Shown in pieces: positions 1-10,413 of a stretch of DNA of 64,000 bases (the first letter of the stretch is position 1; every line of letters begins with the position of its first letter). The stretch is from Niabella ginsenosidivorans (GTDB taxonomy: Bacteria; Bacteroidota; Bacteroidia; Chitinophagales; Chitinophagaceae), in assembly GCF_001654455.1 (NCBI RefSeq), contig NZ_CP015772.1, positions 4,526,001 through 4,590,000 on the forward strand, written 5' to 3'. The notes beneath the pieces are model-generated. The model worked only from the letters and a program-made list of their open reading frames with translations. It was not told the origin of the DNA and made no database searches. The translations under genes were made by a program, and so were the position numbers.

Positions 1-1999
1 TCTTCAGCCGGTAATTTTTAAACCAGTCAAAGCGCTTTTTAAAATCAGGCAGCTTTTCAAATACATCCTTACTGATCGTATTTACGGCATACAGGGATGT
101 CAGCCCAACAATAGACCGTATCTTTAGGGGTTGCGGAGGTGCATCGCGCATACAAAGCACATCATAGAAGAACTGGTCTTCATCATTCCATAAAACATGC
201 GCGTTCAGGGCTTCGGCAATCAGCACAAAATGCTCAAAGAATTTCGTTACCATGTCTTCAAACGCCGGATCCACCACTGCAATTTCCAGCGCTATATCCA
301 TCATGTTCAGGGCATAAATGCCCATCCAGCTGGTACCGTCTGCCTGTTCCAGTTGTATCTCCCCTTTATCATGATAGCTGCGGTTGAACACGCCAATGTT
401 ATCCAGCCCCAGGAACCCGCCTTCAAAGATGTTATCACCTTTCAGATCTTTACGGTTGATCCACCAGGTAAAATTAATGGTCAGCTTGTTGAATACCTTC
501 TTTAAAAAATCAATATCCCCAATGCCCGTTCTCTTCTTTTCGATCTGGTAAATTTCCATAGCTGCCCAGGCCTGCACCGGCGGGTTTACATCACTGAAAT
601 TCCATTCATAGGAAGGCAGCTGCCCATCGGGTTTCATAAACCATTCACGCATCAGCAGCAATAACTGGTTCTTGGCAAAAACAGGGTCTACCACGGCCAT
701 GGAAATACACTGGAACGACTGGTCCCATGCGGCATACCAGGGATATTCCCATTTTTCAGGCATTGAAATAATGTCCTGGTTTTTCAGGTGCGTCCATTCA
801 CTGTTCCTTCCCTGCAGTCTTGCAGGGATAATAGGGGTAATGCCGTCTGATTTTGTCAGCCAGCGCTCCACATCATAATGATAGTATTGTTTGCTCCAGA
901 GCAGGCCTGCCAATGCCTGGCGCTGCACCTTTGCCAGGTGCGGGTCAGTGCCGCTGTGAAAAATATCCTCATAAAAATCATCCGCTTCTTCTTTTCGTTT
1001 GCTGAACAGCGTCATAAAAGCCTCATCAAAAGGCGCTTCCAGCTCATAATTAGCCAGCCTGCAATAAATGGAAATGGTTTCTCCGGCACCTACAACCCGC
1101 TTAAATACCGGTGCAAAGCGCGTTCCGTGCTTCCTGTTTCTCAGTGCCTCTGTATTTTTTCCGTTAATCACTGCATCATGAAAAGCATCTCTTACAAAAG
1201 CACTTTTATTGGGCTGTCCGAATAATTTTTCCATATTGGTTTCATTATCCGTAAACAGGGCATCATCGGCATCCTGAAAATAAAAATAATAATTGCCGAT
1301 CCTGTTATGGCGGGCAATTACCGTATGATCATTTATAGAGGCAATATCCGGTATATTGGTATTAGAGCCGTTGGCCCACCTGTTATAAAACCATAGCAGC
1401 GGTAATACTGTTATGGGCGCAGGCTCATTGTAAAGATTGGTGATGTTGATACGGATCGCTATATCCGTACTGTTTGCTTTTGCATATGTAATATGCACAT
1501 CAAAATACTTCCGGTTATTAAAAACACCGGTATCCAGCAGCTCATATTCGGTTTCATCTTTTCCTCTTTTGCGGTTCTCTGCTCTTAACTGCTCATAGGG
1601 AAACGCCTGCTGCGGGTATTTATACAGGTATTCCATATAATAATGCGTGGGCAGATTATCCAGGTAGAAATACAATTCCTTTACATCCTCACCATGGTTG
1701 CCCTCATGATTGCCCAGGCCAAATAAGCGTTCTTTCAGGATCGGGTCCTGTCCGTTCCAGAGCGCTACGGCAAAACACAAATTCTGGAAATAATCGGAAA
1801 TGCCTGCCAGGCCATCCTCTCCCCACAAGTAAGCACGGCTATGTGCATGATCAAAAGGAAAATAATTCCAGGTATCACCATTCTGACTATAATCTTCCCT
1901 TACGGTTCCCCACTGGCGCTCACTCACATAAGGGCCCCACTGCTCCAGAGGGATCGGTTTCCGTGCATTCTCTGCTAAGCGTTTATGTTCTTCTGTCAT
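1..1999 (-). CDS. GH63/MGH1-like glucosidase, N-terminal part (C-terminus outside window)
   Basis: Open frame starting at the ATG complementary to 1997-1999 and running off the left edge, so about 666 N-terminal residues are present; relatives are usually nearly 900 residues (family knowledge). The first residues read MTEEHKRLAENARKPIPLEQ, followed by motifs typical of the family: SERQWGTVREDYS, WNYFPFDHAHSRAYLWGEDG and LFGLGNHEGNHGEDVKELYF. Further in, PWYAAWDQSFQ and PVQAWAAMEIY belong to the (alpha/alpha)6 barrel shared by mannosyl-oligosaccharide-glucosidase-like enzymes. It has no signal peptide, so it is probably cytoplasmic. Expected role: hydrolysis of alpha-glucosides or a compatible-solute glycoside; the substrate cannot be read from sequence. 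It is transcribed alone here, with 90 nt separating it from the amidase gene. Confidence 0.85.
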   Translation of the reverse strand, partial: MTEEHKRLAENARKPIPLEQWGPYVSERQWGTVREDYSQNGDTWNYFPFDHAHSRAYLWGEDGLAGISDYFQNLCFAVALWNGQDPILKERLFGLGNHEGNHGEDVKELYFYLDNLPTHYYMEYLYKYPQQAFPYEQLRAENRKRGKDETEYELLDTGVFNNRKYFDVHITYAKANSTDIAIRINITNLYNEPAPITVLPLLWFYNRWANGSNTNIPDIASINDHTVIARHNRIGNYYFYFQDADDALFTDNETNMEKLFGQPNKSAFVRDAFHDAVINGKNTEALRNRKHGTRFAPVFKRVVGAGETISIYCRLANYELEAPFDEAFMTLFSKRKEEADDFYEDIFHSGTDPHLAKVQRQALAGLLWSKQYYHYDVERWLTKSDGITPIIPARLQGRNSEWTHLKNQDIISMPEKWEYPWYAAWDQSFQCISMAVVDPVFAKNQLLLLMREWFMKPDGQLPSYEWNFSDVNPPVQAWAAMEIYQIEKKRTGIGDIDFLKKVFNKLTINFTWWINRKDLKGDNIFEGGFLGLDNIGVFNRSYHDKGEIQLEQADGTSWMGIYALNMMDIALEIAVVDPAFEDMVTKFFEHFVLIAEALNAHVLWNDEDQFFYDVLCMRDAPPQPLKIRSIVGLTSLYAVNTISKDVFEKLPDFKKRFDWFKNYRLK

Positions 2000-2089
2000 T
2001 CAACTCTTTTATTTAGGCAACAAGCTCCTGTAAAAACAGGGCGATGCAAAAATATCCTTTTCTGTTTAAACGGGTGGTGGAGCCTTTTC

Positions 2090-3178
2090 TTACTGATAAT
2101 TCAGGTATACATTATAAAGTATCTTTTTATCATAATCTGTAAGAACAGGTGTGGTATCTGTCTGAACAAAATGCAGTTTAAATGATTTGATCGCGTTTGC
2201 GGGGTTGCTGATATCATAGCCGATCACACGCAGCGCCAGCAGCGCATTAAAGTCTGCCGGGGGTTGCTGCAGGTTGGTGGAGTCATACCAGTAACCGAAA
2301 CCAGCAGTTGCCAGCCGTTTCCAGGGGAAATAGCTGCTGGGGTCATCTTTGCGCCCGGGGGCAATATCGGCATGACCGATAAAATTAGCCTGCGGAATGC
2401 CGAATTTATTTTTCAGGTAGGTCAGCAGCTTCAAAAGCGACTGAATCTGTGGTTCTGTAAATGGCTCATTGCCGTTATTATCTATTTCTATTCCCAGGCT
2501 GCAGGAGTTCATGTCCGTAATAGCGCCCCACTTGCTTTTGCCGGCATGCCAGGCCCGCATATATTCGTTCAGCAGTTGGTACGCAGTTCCATCTCGCCCG
2601 ATCACAAAATGAGCGCTGACGCTTGTACGTGCTATAGAAAAAGTAAACAGCGTTTGTTCAGCACTGTTCTGGGCAGTGTGGTGCAGAATTACAAAGTTAG
2701 GCTTGCGGGCATCAAAATTTACCGTTGTATACCATTGGGAGTTGATGGCCGGGTTCTGCGGATTGGGCACCACTGCCATTTGCTTAAACAGGTTCTCCGT
2801 GGATTTGTAATAGCTTGGTTTTGCTGAAGTACGCTGAATACTGTCCGTAATATATTTGTAATAAGCCGGTGTGCGGTAAGTTGCATTTGCATCAGGCGCC
2901 GATGCATTACCGGATACCGGTTCCTGTCTGCGTTCAACAGCCGTATTCAGTTTCTGCCTTTCTTCAGTTTTTGACGGCTGTTTGGTTATTTGCTCCGGTT
3001 TGGTAAATACAGTCTGCTCTGATGAATTGGGGTTGGCTGGTTTTTGGCCGGTAGACGGGCGCGTACCTGATAATACATTTCTCCGGGCCGGTTGGGAGGT
3101 GCCGCAGGAATACAACACTACCATCAACAATGCCATTTTAAATAATGCTTTGCTGCTAAACATTTCTGATCGTTTCAT
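2090..3178 (-). CDS. N-acetylmuramoyl-L-alanine amidase, lipoprotein (Amidase_2/AmpD-like)
   Basis: 362 residues. The N-terminus (MKRSEMFSSK...) has a hydrophobic stretch ending in a lipobox-like LYSCG, so it is probably a lipoprotein. A Pro/Thr/Lys-rich linker follows up to about residue 130. The second half is a zinc amidase domain: FVILHHTAQ supplies the first Zn histidine, SAHFVIGRDG is the conserved strand, RAWHAGKS, SLGIEIDNN, and FIGHADIAPGRKDDPS with the last Zn His/Asp ligands. It should cleave the MurNAc-L-Ala bond of peptidoglycan in the periplasm. The start could instead be the internal Met six codons later; the lipobox is kept either way. It is divergent from gnd. Confidence 0.88.
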   Translation of the reverse strand: MKRSEMFSSKALFKMALLMVVLYSCGTSQPARRNVLSGTRPSTGQKPANPNSSEQTVFTKPEQITKQPSKTEERQKLNTAVERRQEPVSGNASAPDANATYRTPAYYKYITDSIQRTSAKPSYYKSTENLFKQMAVVPNPQNPAINSQWYTTVNFDARKPNFVILHHTAQNSAEQTLFTFSIARTSVSAHFVIGRDGTAYQLLNEYMRAWHAGKSKWGAITDMNSCSLGIEIDNNGNEPFTEPQIQSLLKLLTYLKNKFGIPQANFIGHADIAPGRKDDPSSYFPWKRLATAGFGYWYDSTNLQQPPADFNALLALRVIGYDISNPANAIKSFKLHFVQTDTTPVLTDYDKKILYNVYLNYQ

Positions 3179-3323
3179 TCAATGAATCTGATTACTATAG
3201 CCGTTTCCTTATGTGAAAGTAACGAAAATCCTCGTAAAATAGGCTGCCCGTATTAAAATTGTGTTATACTGAAATTTCTTTTATGATTTTGTTAATGCCT
3301 TATTACCTTTAAGAAAAAATTTT

Positions 3324-4745
3324 ATGGCAGCAAGATTTGGCATGGTGGGTTTAGGAACAATGGGCAGAAACCTGGTCCTGAACATTGCTGATCATGGTTT
3401 TGAAGTTTGTGGTTATGACCGTGATGAGCAACAGCGTAAAACAATGGAAGCAGCAGCAAAGGGCAAGCCGGTTACCACAGCGGCCTCCTCTGCTGAACTG
3501 ATTGCAAAACTGGAATCTCCCAGGATCATTATGCTCCTGGTGCCGGCCGGTAAAATTGTGGATGCAGTGATTAATGAGCTGGTGCCGCAATTGCAAAAAG
3601 GCGATATTCTTATTGACGGAGGCAACTCTCATTTCACGGATACGGACAGAAGATACCAGGCGCTTCAGCATTCAGGTATTCATTTTATAGGTATGGGGGT
3701 GTCTGGTGGGGAAGACGGCGCACGCTTTGGCCCCAGCATGATGCCGGGTGGTAATATTGAAAGCTATAACCTGGTAAAAGACATACTGGAAGCTATTGCC
3801 GCTAAAGCGGAAGGAGAGCCCTGTGTGGCCTATATGGGGCATACCGCTGCAGGCCATTATGTAAAAATGGTGCACAACGGCATTGAATACGCCATTATGC
3901 AGTTGATCAGCGAAGTGTATGGCCTGCTGAAAAATGAAGGTATGACGAATACTGAGTTTGCGGAATTATTTGATGAGTGGAATAAAGGGGAGCTGCAATC
4001 TTTTCTAGTGGAGATCACTTCCGTTATCTTCAGGGAGAAAGATCCGGAAACGGGCAACGACCTCATTGATATGATCCTTGATAAAGCAGAGCAACTGGGA
4101 ACAGGCTTGTGGACTTCCCAAAGTGCCCTGGAGCTAAATGTGCTGCTTTCCGTTATTGACATTGCTGTTTCCATGCGTTACCTTTCTTCGTTAAAAGAAA
4201 AACGGGTTGCTTATGCAAAGTTGTATGATCATCAAAACAAAAAGACCAACGTTAATATTGAGCAATTAAAAAATACCTGCAGGGATGCCCTGCATTTTGC
4301 CTTTATGATGGCCTATGGCCAGGGGCTGGAACTGATGAAAGTAGCATCAGCCCATTACCATTATGACACTGATATAAAAACCGTTGTTAAGGTGTGGAGG
4401 GGCGGGTGCATCATTCGCTCTGCACTGTTAAAAGACCTGTTTGAAGCATATGAAAAAGAGCCGGATCTCTCTAATATTATCGGTTCCGCACAGTTTGTAA
4501 ATGAACTGAAAAATAAAAGGGCGGCTGTAGTTGATTTTCTGAAGACCGCTATGGACGCGGGTATGCCAGCAGCAGCTTTTGCAGCTGTATTAAATTATTT
4601 TGACGCTTATACCCTGGCGCAGCTCCCTGCCAACCTGATACAGGCACAGCGCGACCTGTTTGGGGCACATACTTATGAACGCATAGATAAACCGGGGCAT
4701 TTTCATACCAACTGGAACTATACCCCTCCGGAAGCTAAACAATAA
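3324..4745 (+). CDS. gnd: 6-phosphogluconate dehydrogenase, decarboxylating
   Basis: 473 residues, the normal full length. It oxidatively decarboxylates 6-phosphogluconate to ribulose 5-phosphate, giving NADPH. The N-terminal Rossmann fold carries GLGTMG at residues 9-14. [20 protein letters not shown] is the substrate-binding signature, and KMVHNGIEY near residue 185 holds the catalytic Lys and Glu. The C-terminal all-helical domain ends in an Arg/His-bearing tail (HTYERID, GHFHTNW). It is the first gene of a gnd-zwf-pgl operon, with 26 nt to zwf. A TACCTTTA box lies 12-19 nt before the ATG and may be a -7 element. Confidence 0.97.
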   Translation: MAARFGMVGLGTMGRNLVLNIADHGFEVCGYDRDEQQRKTMEAAAKGKPVTTAASSAELIAKLESPRIIMLLVPAGKIVDAVINELVPQLQKGDILIDGGNSHFTDTDRRYQALQHSGIHFIGMGVSGGEDGARFGPSMMPGGNIESYNLVKDILEAIAAKAEGEPCVAYMGHTAAGHYVKMVHNGIEYAIMQLISEVYGLLKNEGMTNTEFAELFDEWNKGELQSFLVEITSVIFREKDPETGNDLIDMILDKAEQLGTGLWTSQSALELNVLLSVIDIAVSMRYLSSLKEKRVAYAKLYDHQNKKTNVNIEQLKNTCRDALHFAFMMAYGQGLELMKVASAHYHYDTDIKTVVKVWRGGCIIRSALLKDLFEAYEKEPDLSNIIGSAQFVNELKNKRAAVVDFLKTAMDAGMPAAAFAAVLNYFDAYTLAQLPANLIQAQRDLFGAHTYERIDKPGHFHTNWNYTPPEAKQ

Positions 4746-4771
4746 CGCCATCCAAAAAAGTAAATACCAAT

Positions 4772-6307
4772 ATGAATTTTAAACAAACGCCCGCGAGTAT
4801 TGTCATTTTCGGCGGCTCGGGCGATCTGTCCTGGAGAAAGCTTTTCCCTGCCTTTTACAATCTTTTTATCTATGATTATATGCCGCAGCAATTCAAAATT
4901 TACGCGGTAGACTTCCAGCATTTAAAAGAAACGGAATTTAAAAAACATATACAGGAAGGTATTAACCGTTTTTCCAGGAGCGGCAAAATAAAACCTGCTC
5001 AATGGAAGCAATTTTCAGAAAAGCTTCATTTTTTGCAGGGCGACTTTACAAAGGATGACACTTATACCCGGTTAAAAGCGGTTTTGGCACAGAATGATAA
5101 AGACTGGGGAAAACGTGCCACAAGGCTGTTTTACTACTCAGTGGCCCCACGCTTTATTGAGATCATTTCGCTGGCTCTTTCAAAATTCAAATTAGCGCCT
5201 TTACCCAACCGAGACCGGATCATTGTAGAAAAACCCTTTGGTACCGATCTGGCTTCAGCAAAAGCATTAAATCGTTTGCTGGAAAATAATTTTGAAGAAA
5301 AACAAATCTGCCGCATCGATCATTACCTGGGCAAGGAAGTGGTGCAAAATCTTTTAGCCTTCCGTTTTGCCAACTATATTTTTGAACCTTTGTGGAACCA
5401 TAATTTTATCCAGGATGTTCAGATCACCGTCGCAGAAACCGTAGGTGTGGGCACCCGAGCAGACTATTACGATAAAAGCGGCGCCCTGCGCGATATGATC
5501 CAGAACCACCTGATGCAGCTATTGTCTGTAATTGCTATGGAAAGCCCGGTAGGTTTAAATGCAGAAGACCTCCGCGATGAAAAGGTAAAAGTTTTAAAAA
5601 GCGTGCGGCCGTTTACATCCAAAACCGTTGAAACAGATGTTGTACGCGGGCAGTACACCGCAGGGATCATTGATTGTGAAGCACAGTGCGGTTATTTGCA
5701 GGAGGAGCACATTCCCAAAAATTCAGCAACGGAAACTTATGTTGCCGCAAAAATATATATTGACAATGCCCGCTGGAAAGGCGTGCCCTTTTACCTGCGT
5801 ACCGGTAAATGCCTGTCCAGGCAAAGCTCCATCATTGTGGTTACCTTTAAAGGCTCACCGCACAAAATATTTAAAGACGATGTAACGCCCAACCAGCTGA
5901 TCATAAGCATTCAGCCGGAAGAAGAATTTTTATTCTTATTTGAAGGAAAAGTACCCGGTCCTTTTATGAAGTTAAAACCGCTTGAAATGAACTTTACTTA
6001 TAAAACTGCGTTTGCCGGCACCTTCCCTGAAGCTTATGAAACGCTGCTGCTGGATGCTTTGGAAGGAGATGCTTCACAATTTATGCGGGCAGACCAGGTA
6101 GAAACAGCCTGGAGCATTGTTATGCCCGTTTTAGAGCATTGGGCTAAACTTGGAAAAAAAGGGCTGGAAAAATATCCCGCAGGATCCTGGGGGCCTAAAA
6201 AAGCTGATCAGCTGTTAAAAAAAGACGGGGTGAATTGGGTATTTTTGCCGGACTCCGGAGAAAAACCCACTCCTTGTTCAGAACGCAGAAAAATTATAGA
6301 ATTATGA
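4772..6307 (+). CDS. zwf: Glucose-6-phosphate 1-dehydrogenase
   Basis: 511 residues, a full-length family member. It oxidises glucose 6-phosphate to 6-phosphoglucono-1,5-lactone, the first step of the oxidative pentose-phosphate pathway. The NADP-binding fingerprint [11 protein letters not shown] is at residues 14-24; most relatives have A-K in place of S-W, a minor variation. The active-site motif RIDHYLGKE is near residue 182 (catalytic His/Lys). [17 protein letters not shown] and FYLRTGKCL are conserved in the C-terminal domain. It sits between gnd and pgl; its TGA overlaps the ATG of pgl, pointing to translational coupling. Confidence 0.97.
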   Translation: MNFKQTPASIVIFGGSGDLSWRKLFPAFYNLFIYDYMPQQFKIYAVDFQHLKETEFKKHIQEGINRFSRSGKIKPAQWKQFSEKLHFLQGDFTKDDTYTRLKAVLAQNDKDWGKRATRLFYYSVAPRFIEIISLALSKFKLAPLPNRDRIIVEKPFGTDLASAKALNRLLENNFEEKQICRIDHYLGKEVVQNLLAFRFANYIFEPLWNHNFIQDVQITVAETVGVGTRADYYDKSGALRDMIQNHLMQLLSVIAMESPVGLNAEDLRDEKVKVLKSVRPFTSKTVETDVVRGQYTAGIIDCEAQCGYLQEEHIPKNSATETYVAAKIYIDNARWKGVPFYLRTGKCLSRQSSIIVVTFKGSPHKIFKDDVTPNQLIISIQPEEEFLFLFEGKVPGPFMKLKPLEMNFTYKTAFAGTFPEAYETLLLDALEGDASQFMRADQVETAWSIVMPVLEHWAKLGKKGLEKYPAGSWGPKKADQLLKKDGVNWVFLPDSGEKPTPCSERRKIIEL

Positions 6308-7026
6308 GTAATCCCGTTAAATTAATCTGGAAAGATAAGGAAGCGCTTAGCAGGGCTGCTGCTTATTATTTTGTTGAAGCCTGTGCCAAAAGCATTGCGG
6401 CCAGTGATCGTTTTACAGTAGCCTTTTCCGGCGGCAGTACCCCAAAGCGGCTGTTTGAAATACTGACCACGCCGGAGTTCAGTAATAATATTGAATGGAA
6501 AAAGGTCTTCATCTTCTGGAGCGATGAACGTTTTGTGCCACACACCAGTGATGACAGTAACTATAAAATGAGCAAACTGGCATTGCTCGATCACATAAAA
6601 ATTCCAAAGAAAAATATTTTTGCAACGCCTACCAAAGGAGAGCCGGCGGCATGCGCGGCTGAATATGAAGCCGCCGTAAAAACGGTGCTGGGTAAAACGG
6701 CATCTTTTGATCTAACCCTGCTAGGCATGGGAGACGATGGCCACACGGCTTCCCTTTTCCCGGGCACTACTATTCTTACAGAAACAAAAAGGCTGGTAAA
6801 AGAGGTTTGGGTAGAAAGCAAACAAACCTGGCGTATCAGCTTTACCTACACGCTTATCAATAAAAGTAAAGAAGTGCTGCTGCTGGTAGGCGATGCCAAC
6901 AAGTATCCCGTGCTAAAAAAGATATTTGCAAAGAACGCAAAGCCCGTTTACCCGGTACAGGGCATAAACCCGCAAAAAGGGCGGATAATCTGGCTGCTGG
7001 ATGAAGCGGCGGTTACAGGGAAATAA
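6304..7026 (+). CDS. pgl: 6-phosphogluconolactonase (DevB/Pgl type)
   Basis: 240 residues from the ATG at 6304, which overlaps the zwf stop (ATGA). An upstream in-frame start exists but would lie inside zwf, and [11 protein letters not shown] is a typical N-terminus. It hydrolyses the lactone made by Zwf to 6-phosphogluconate, the substrate of Gnd. Visible family motifs are [14 protein letters not shown] near residue 40, FWSDERFVP near 75, and [16 protein letters not shown] near 140 (catalytic His in [11 protein letters not shown]). All three enzymes of the NADPH-producing branch are therefore made from one transcript. Confidence 0.95.
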   Translation: MSNPVKLIWKDKEALSRAAAYYFVEACAKSIAASDRFTVAFSGGSTPKRLFEILTTPEFSNNIEWKKVFIFWSDERFVPHTSDDSNYKMSKLALLDHIKIPKKNIFATPTKGEPAACAAEYEAAVKTVLGKTASFDLTLLGMGDDGHTASLFPGTTILTETKRLVKEVWVESKQTWRISFTYTLINKSKEVLLLVGDANKYPVLKKIFAKNAKPVYPVQGINPQKGRIIWLLDEAAVTGK

Positions 7027-7175
7027 TGCCCGGGCCTAAAACTCAATTTTGCATTTTTGACCAAAGGCACATCATTATGGAATTAAGGGAACCAAATAGT
7101 ACACATTAGCCCGCACTGGCAACAGACCATTTTTGTTTGTTGGATCAAAAGACTGTTAAATATCAATAACAAAAT

Positions 7176-8120
7176 ATGAACCGGAGCCGCCAATTGATTT
7201 TACTATTTCTACCGGTATTTTTATTACCAGGAGGATCACTGATTGCCCAGGTTGCCGATACATTAAAAAGCAGCAGACAAGATCTTATTGCAAATGGGCC
7301 GGTGTATTACAGCCCGGGAGGCACTTACAGTGATTGGTACTTCCCAACCACAGAAAACTATTCAAGCCTGGAATGGACCTTTGTTCCTGTTGCAGACCCG
7401 CCACCAAGTTTGGCAAAAGAGGGACTATTGCACTACTATGCCTATAACTTCTCCCTTGTTAATGCATCGAATAATATCGGAGGGGGCTATGCGGGCTTCC
7501 AAACAAATGGTATTTTCAAAGATTCGTCCCAGGGCAAAGTGATCAACTTCTCAATCTGGGGCTCTAATGGCGGCAAATCAAAAGGCATGATAAACGCTGC
7601 TAATGGAGAAAGCGGCGGTTATCAGATCATGTACAAATACAATTGGGCACCCCGGCAGCAATATAGGTTTGAACTGAAGCCGGGGCCCAGCGGCGAAGAC
7701 AGCCTTGGTAAATGGTGGGGTTTATGGATAACAAATAAGGCTACAGGTGTTAGCGATTTTGTAGGAGAGCAACGTGTGCCATCGGTAATAAATGGTAAAA
7801 GCGCTTTATTCTGGAATGCTCATACCTCGATGTTTGGTGAGGATTTACATTGGTGGAAGTCTTTAAATGGTGCTACAAAATATAAAGACCCTTCCAGCTT
7901 TCAGCCTTCTGCAATGGCTGCTATGGACATTACTGCAAACGGTGGCACAGTTAAACCGGCTAAGTTCACCAATTTTGTCAATTCAGGAAAACCTGTGACG
8001 GGCAGCAATGGTTTCAAATCCGTAAGTGCCAAAGTTTCTATTTACCAGGATGCCAATTTTAACGTACAACATAATTTAGGGTACTGGGCTTCGCCAGCTC
8101 CCAATTTTCTTACTAAATAG
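7176..8120 (+). CDS. Secreted DUF3472-like protein
   Basis: 314 residues. The N-terminus (MNRSRQLILLFLPVFLLPGG, then SLIAQ) is a clear Sec signal peptide. The mature part contains LHYYAYNFSL, GGGYAGFQTNG, VINFSIWGSNGG and GYQIMYKYNWAPRQQYRFEL, an order that matches my memory of DUF3472, an extracellular beta-rich domain of unknown function. The C-terminus (YQDANFNVQHNLGYW) has no sorting signal I recognise. It stands alone between pgl (149 nt upstream) and convergent genes, so context gives no function. The family call is from pattern memory and needs a profile search. Confidence 0.6.
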   Translation: MNRSRQLILLFLPVFLLPGGSLIAQVADTLKSSRQDLIANGPVYYSPGGTYSDWYFPTTENYSSLEWTFVPVADPPPSLAKEGLLHYYAYNFSLVNASNNIGGGYAGFQTNGIFKDSSQGKVINFSIWGSNGGKSKGMINAANGESGGYQIMYKYNWAPRQQYRFELKPGPSGEDSLGKWWGLWITNKATGVSDFVGEQRVPSVINGKSALFWNAHTSMFGEDLHWWKSLNGATKYKDPSSFQPSAMAAMDITANGGTVKPAKFTNFVNSGKPVTGSNGFKSVSAKVSIYQDANFNVQHNLGYWASPAPNFLTK

Positions 8121-8406
8121 CCCTCTGAAAATACTCTGTCTTAAAACAAGCTCCATAAGGGGTAGCCTGTTTTAAGCGCTTTAATGATCAGATAATATTG
8201 AAAAGCTTTAACGAATCCGACAAAGACACAATTGATAAAAAACCAGCACTGCCTCAAAATGAGGCATGTTATTGAAAAAAAGCACATTCTGCGATTATTG
8301 AATCTTTCTGAAATTGAACACATGCCTACGTTTCCTGTTTTCAGGGAAACATCATTTCAGAGTTACTCCGCATTTAAACAAATGAATCTTCTTCTGGTTA
8401 CAGTGG

Positions 8407-9063
8407 CTATTTCTTCCTGGTAAACTTTATTTCCATAGTTTTATAGGATTTGCCTGTTTTAGGATCAGGACCAAACATTTCCATGGTCTGGTGATCCTTA
8501 TCGGCAAAAGTGTATACTTCCTTCATGTCACACTTGCGGCCGGTAGCCGGGTCGATCATGGAGCCTGTAAGCGTAATGGTCTTTGCAACAGTATCAACAG
8601 GGCCTTCCATTTGCATAATACCAGTGCCCATGTTATCGATCCAGTTGCTAACAACCATCTTCTTTGTGTTATCGTACCCCATGGTGCTCATGCCTTCAAA
8701 TGGCTGGCCCATAAAGCTTCCTTTAAAATTACCAATCTGGTAGCGGCCACCCATAATGGTTTTGTTGCTGGATGAGCCTTTAATGGTCATAGGTGGCGCA
8801 TCCGGGGCCATCCATTGGGTAATTTCTCCATCCCAATCCCCGTCTGATGCCGCCAGCCATTTATGTACCGGGCCGGGTGTGGCAAAATCCATCCAGGCCT
8901 TCATGGCCGTAGCGCTATCCACAGGTACCCATTTTTCTTCTTTTGTTGTAGCAGCATTAGAATCGCTTTGATCAGTACTATCCTTTGCCGTTGTTCCGTT
9001 ATTTGCAGGGTTATTACAGGCAAAGAGCGCTCCTGCAAGCGCAAGTATAATAATTGGTTTCAT
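8407..9063 (-). CDS. DUF1579 domain lipoprotein
   Basis: 218 residues. MKPIIILALAGALFACNN ends in a lipobox (LFAC), so it is a lipoprotein. A Thr/Asp/Ser-rich linker follows. The rest matches DUF1579 (function unknown): an amphipathic start (WMDFATPGPVHKWLAASDG), then DWDGEITQWM, MGGRYQIGNFKGSFMGQPFEG, TMGYDNTKKMVVSNWIDNMG and AKTITLTGSM. Its small beta-barrel fold could bind a lipid or small molecule, but that is inference. The 286 bp downstream (8121-8406) hold only short unconvincing frames. Confidence 0.82.
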   Translation of the reverse strand: MKPIIILALAGALFACNNPANNGTTAKDSTDQSDSNAATTKEEKWVPVDSATAMKAWMDFATPGPVHKWLAASDGDWDGEITQWMAPDAPPMTIKGSSSNKTIMGGRYQIGNFKGSFMGQPFEGMSTMGYDNTKKMVVSNWIDNMGTGIMQMEGPVDTVAKTITLTGSMIDPATGRKCDMKEVYTFADKDHQTMEMFGPDPKTGKSYKTMEIKFTRKK

Positions 9064-9122
9064 CTGGCAGTTTTTTAGTTAAAAAAGTTTACCTCCTAAA
9101 GGTAAAACAGTTTCAGATTAAT

Positions 9123-9473
9123 TCAAAACCCCAGCCAGGAGCTTTTTTCAATACCCACATACCATCCGTCTTCCCGCTCCTCAACAGGATAAGTTTTCAA
9201 AAAATAGCCCTCCCCTGTAGTATTGCGGCCCGTTTGCAAATTAAATTTATAGCGATGCAGGGGGCAAACAATATCTCCCTGTACATTTACGTAACCACCT
9301 GCCAACGATGCAGCCGCATGCGGGCATTTGGCAGCACAAGCAAAAAGCTGGTCATTGAACCGGGCAATACATAAATGTTTTCCTGCTATCTTAATTTCTG
9401 CAAGGTCTTCTTCATTAAAATTCAGCTCATTAGGATGTAGGGCCAACAGGTGCCATTCTATCTTTTTGTTCAT
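9123..9473 (-). CDS. Rieske [2Fe-2S] ferredoxin-like protein
   Basis: 116 residues, one soluble Rieske domain. The cluster ligands are complete: Cys50-Pro-His52 and Cys70-Pro-Leu-His73, with GGYVNVQGD between them and HRYKFNLQTG after. It lacks a membrane anchor, so it resembles dioxygenase-type or NirD-type ferredoxins more than a bc1 subunit. Its start codon overlaps the end of the upstream gene by 4 nt (9470-9473), so the two are probably translated together. No oxygenase or reductase partner is present nearby, so its electron partner is unknown. Confidence 0.92.
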   Translation of the reverse strand: MNKKIEWHLLALHPNELNFNEEDLAEIKIAGKHLCIARFNDQLFACAAKCPHAAASLAGGYVNVQGDIVCPLHRYKFNLQTGRNTTGEGYFLKTYPVEEREDGWYVGIEKSSWLGF

Positions 9474-10330
9474 GAAGCCAAATTAAATCCTTCTATTTCT
9501 ATGTCTTTCATATTCCAATAGCCGGCATCGTCTTTTATTAACCCCACTGTAAAATTGCCGGAGAAAGTCGTTTTGCTGTTTGCTGACTGTGCAACAGCTT
9601 TATAGTTGCCGGTCACACAACAATCATTTTCATTTACAGTACAACTGTTAACAGTACATTCTTCCAGCTCAATTTCATCAAATAACGATTTGAAGCGGTT
9701 TATTTTTTCGCTGTAATTTTTAAAAGTATTGTACCAGGTTCCATTGAAGTAAAAGCCTTCTTCTGTGTATTGCATCTCACAAAAAAGATCGTTTGTACTG
9801 AATAGGTCACCCAATAAATCCTGTTGCACCAATCTTGAATTATCATATACAGGATCAGGATAAAATTCATCATAAATAAAATTGGTTGTCCACCCTGGCA
9901 GGTTTATATCATCCATTTCGTACTCAAATAATTCTTCAATTGTAAAACGATATAATTCCCTTGTTGAAATGTTCGGGCTGCATACAGCAAGGTCAATACC
10001 ATATTTATTCAAATAATTGCTCAATTCTTCCCAGGCATGCTTTATATCTTTACCGGGTATTGCTGCAACGGGTTTAAAATGCTGCGGACGGTCAATTTTA
10101 TCAAACACTTTAATGGTCTTATGCTCTTTGGCAAATTGCTCTTCAAGAGCCATTACATTATTCAAAAGCTGGTTTTCCATTTCAGGAGAAAGATCATCGG
10201 GGTTGTCACTGATATCGCCGAAATGAGCGCCATGTTCCAGCATCAGCTTCATTTTAAGAAAATCATTTTCCGCCCTGAGCTTTTCATCATCGCTCATTTG
10301 TTCAAAGGTGTCCATAGTTTTATTTTTCAT
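9470..10330 (-). CDS. Unknown protein, 286 aa, coupled to the Rieske gene
   Basis: No family recognised. The protein is acidic and soluble, without signal peptide or membrane segment. Residues 5-70 are charged and probably helical (MSDDEKLRAENDFLKMKLML). The middle has LYRFTIEELFEYEMDDI, and the C-terminal ~90 residues look beta-rich, with five Cys clustered in EECTVNSCTVNENDCCVTGN. That last section might be an NTF2/SnoaL-like or immunity-type fold; this is a guess. A 4-nt stop/start overlap with the Rieske gene suggests the products act together. A second Met five codons in (MDTFEQ) is an equally possible start. Confidence 0.75.
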   Translation of the reverse strand: MKNKTMDTFEQMSDDEKLRAENDFLKMKLMLEHGAHFGDISDNPDDLSPEMENQLLNNVMALEEQFAKEHKTIKVFDKIDRPQHFKPVAAIPGKDIKHAWEELSNYLNKYGIDLAVCSPNISTRELYRFTIEELFEYEMDDINLPGWTTNFIYDEFYPDPVYDNSRLVQQDLLGDLFSTNDLFCEMQYTEEGFYFNGTWYNTFKNYSEKINRFKSLFDEIELEECTVNSCTVNENDCCVTGNYKAVAQSANSKTTFSGNFTVGLIKDDAGYWNMKDIEIEGFNLAS

Positions 10331-10366
10331 CTAAGTTAATACATTTTATCAACTGCCGAAAGCCCA

Positions 10367-10406
10367 ATGAGGTCTTTATCTGGCGCAGAACAGACCTCAT
10401 AGGTCT
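10367..10406. repeat. Intergenic hairpin, member of a dispersed ACCTCATAGG palindrome family
   Basis: ATGAGGTCT at 10367-10375 pairs with AGACCTCAT at 10392-10400 (9 of 9). The second arm continues as AGACCTCATAGGTCT, which can also fold on itself. It shares the 12-mer GACCTATGAGGT (minus strand) with the palindrome at 12016-12053. It lies 8 nt after the stop of the DoxX-like gene, where a terminator would be expected. Confidence 0.7.
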
Positions 10407-10413
10407 GCATATA

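Noticed and set aside
8232-8423. 63-codon frame between the DUF3472-like and DUF1579 genes
   Set aside because: Overlaps the 3' end of the DUF1579 gene and shows no domain or signal peptide.
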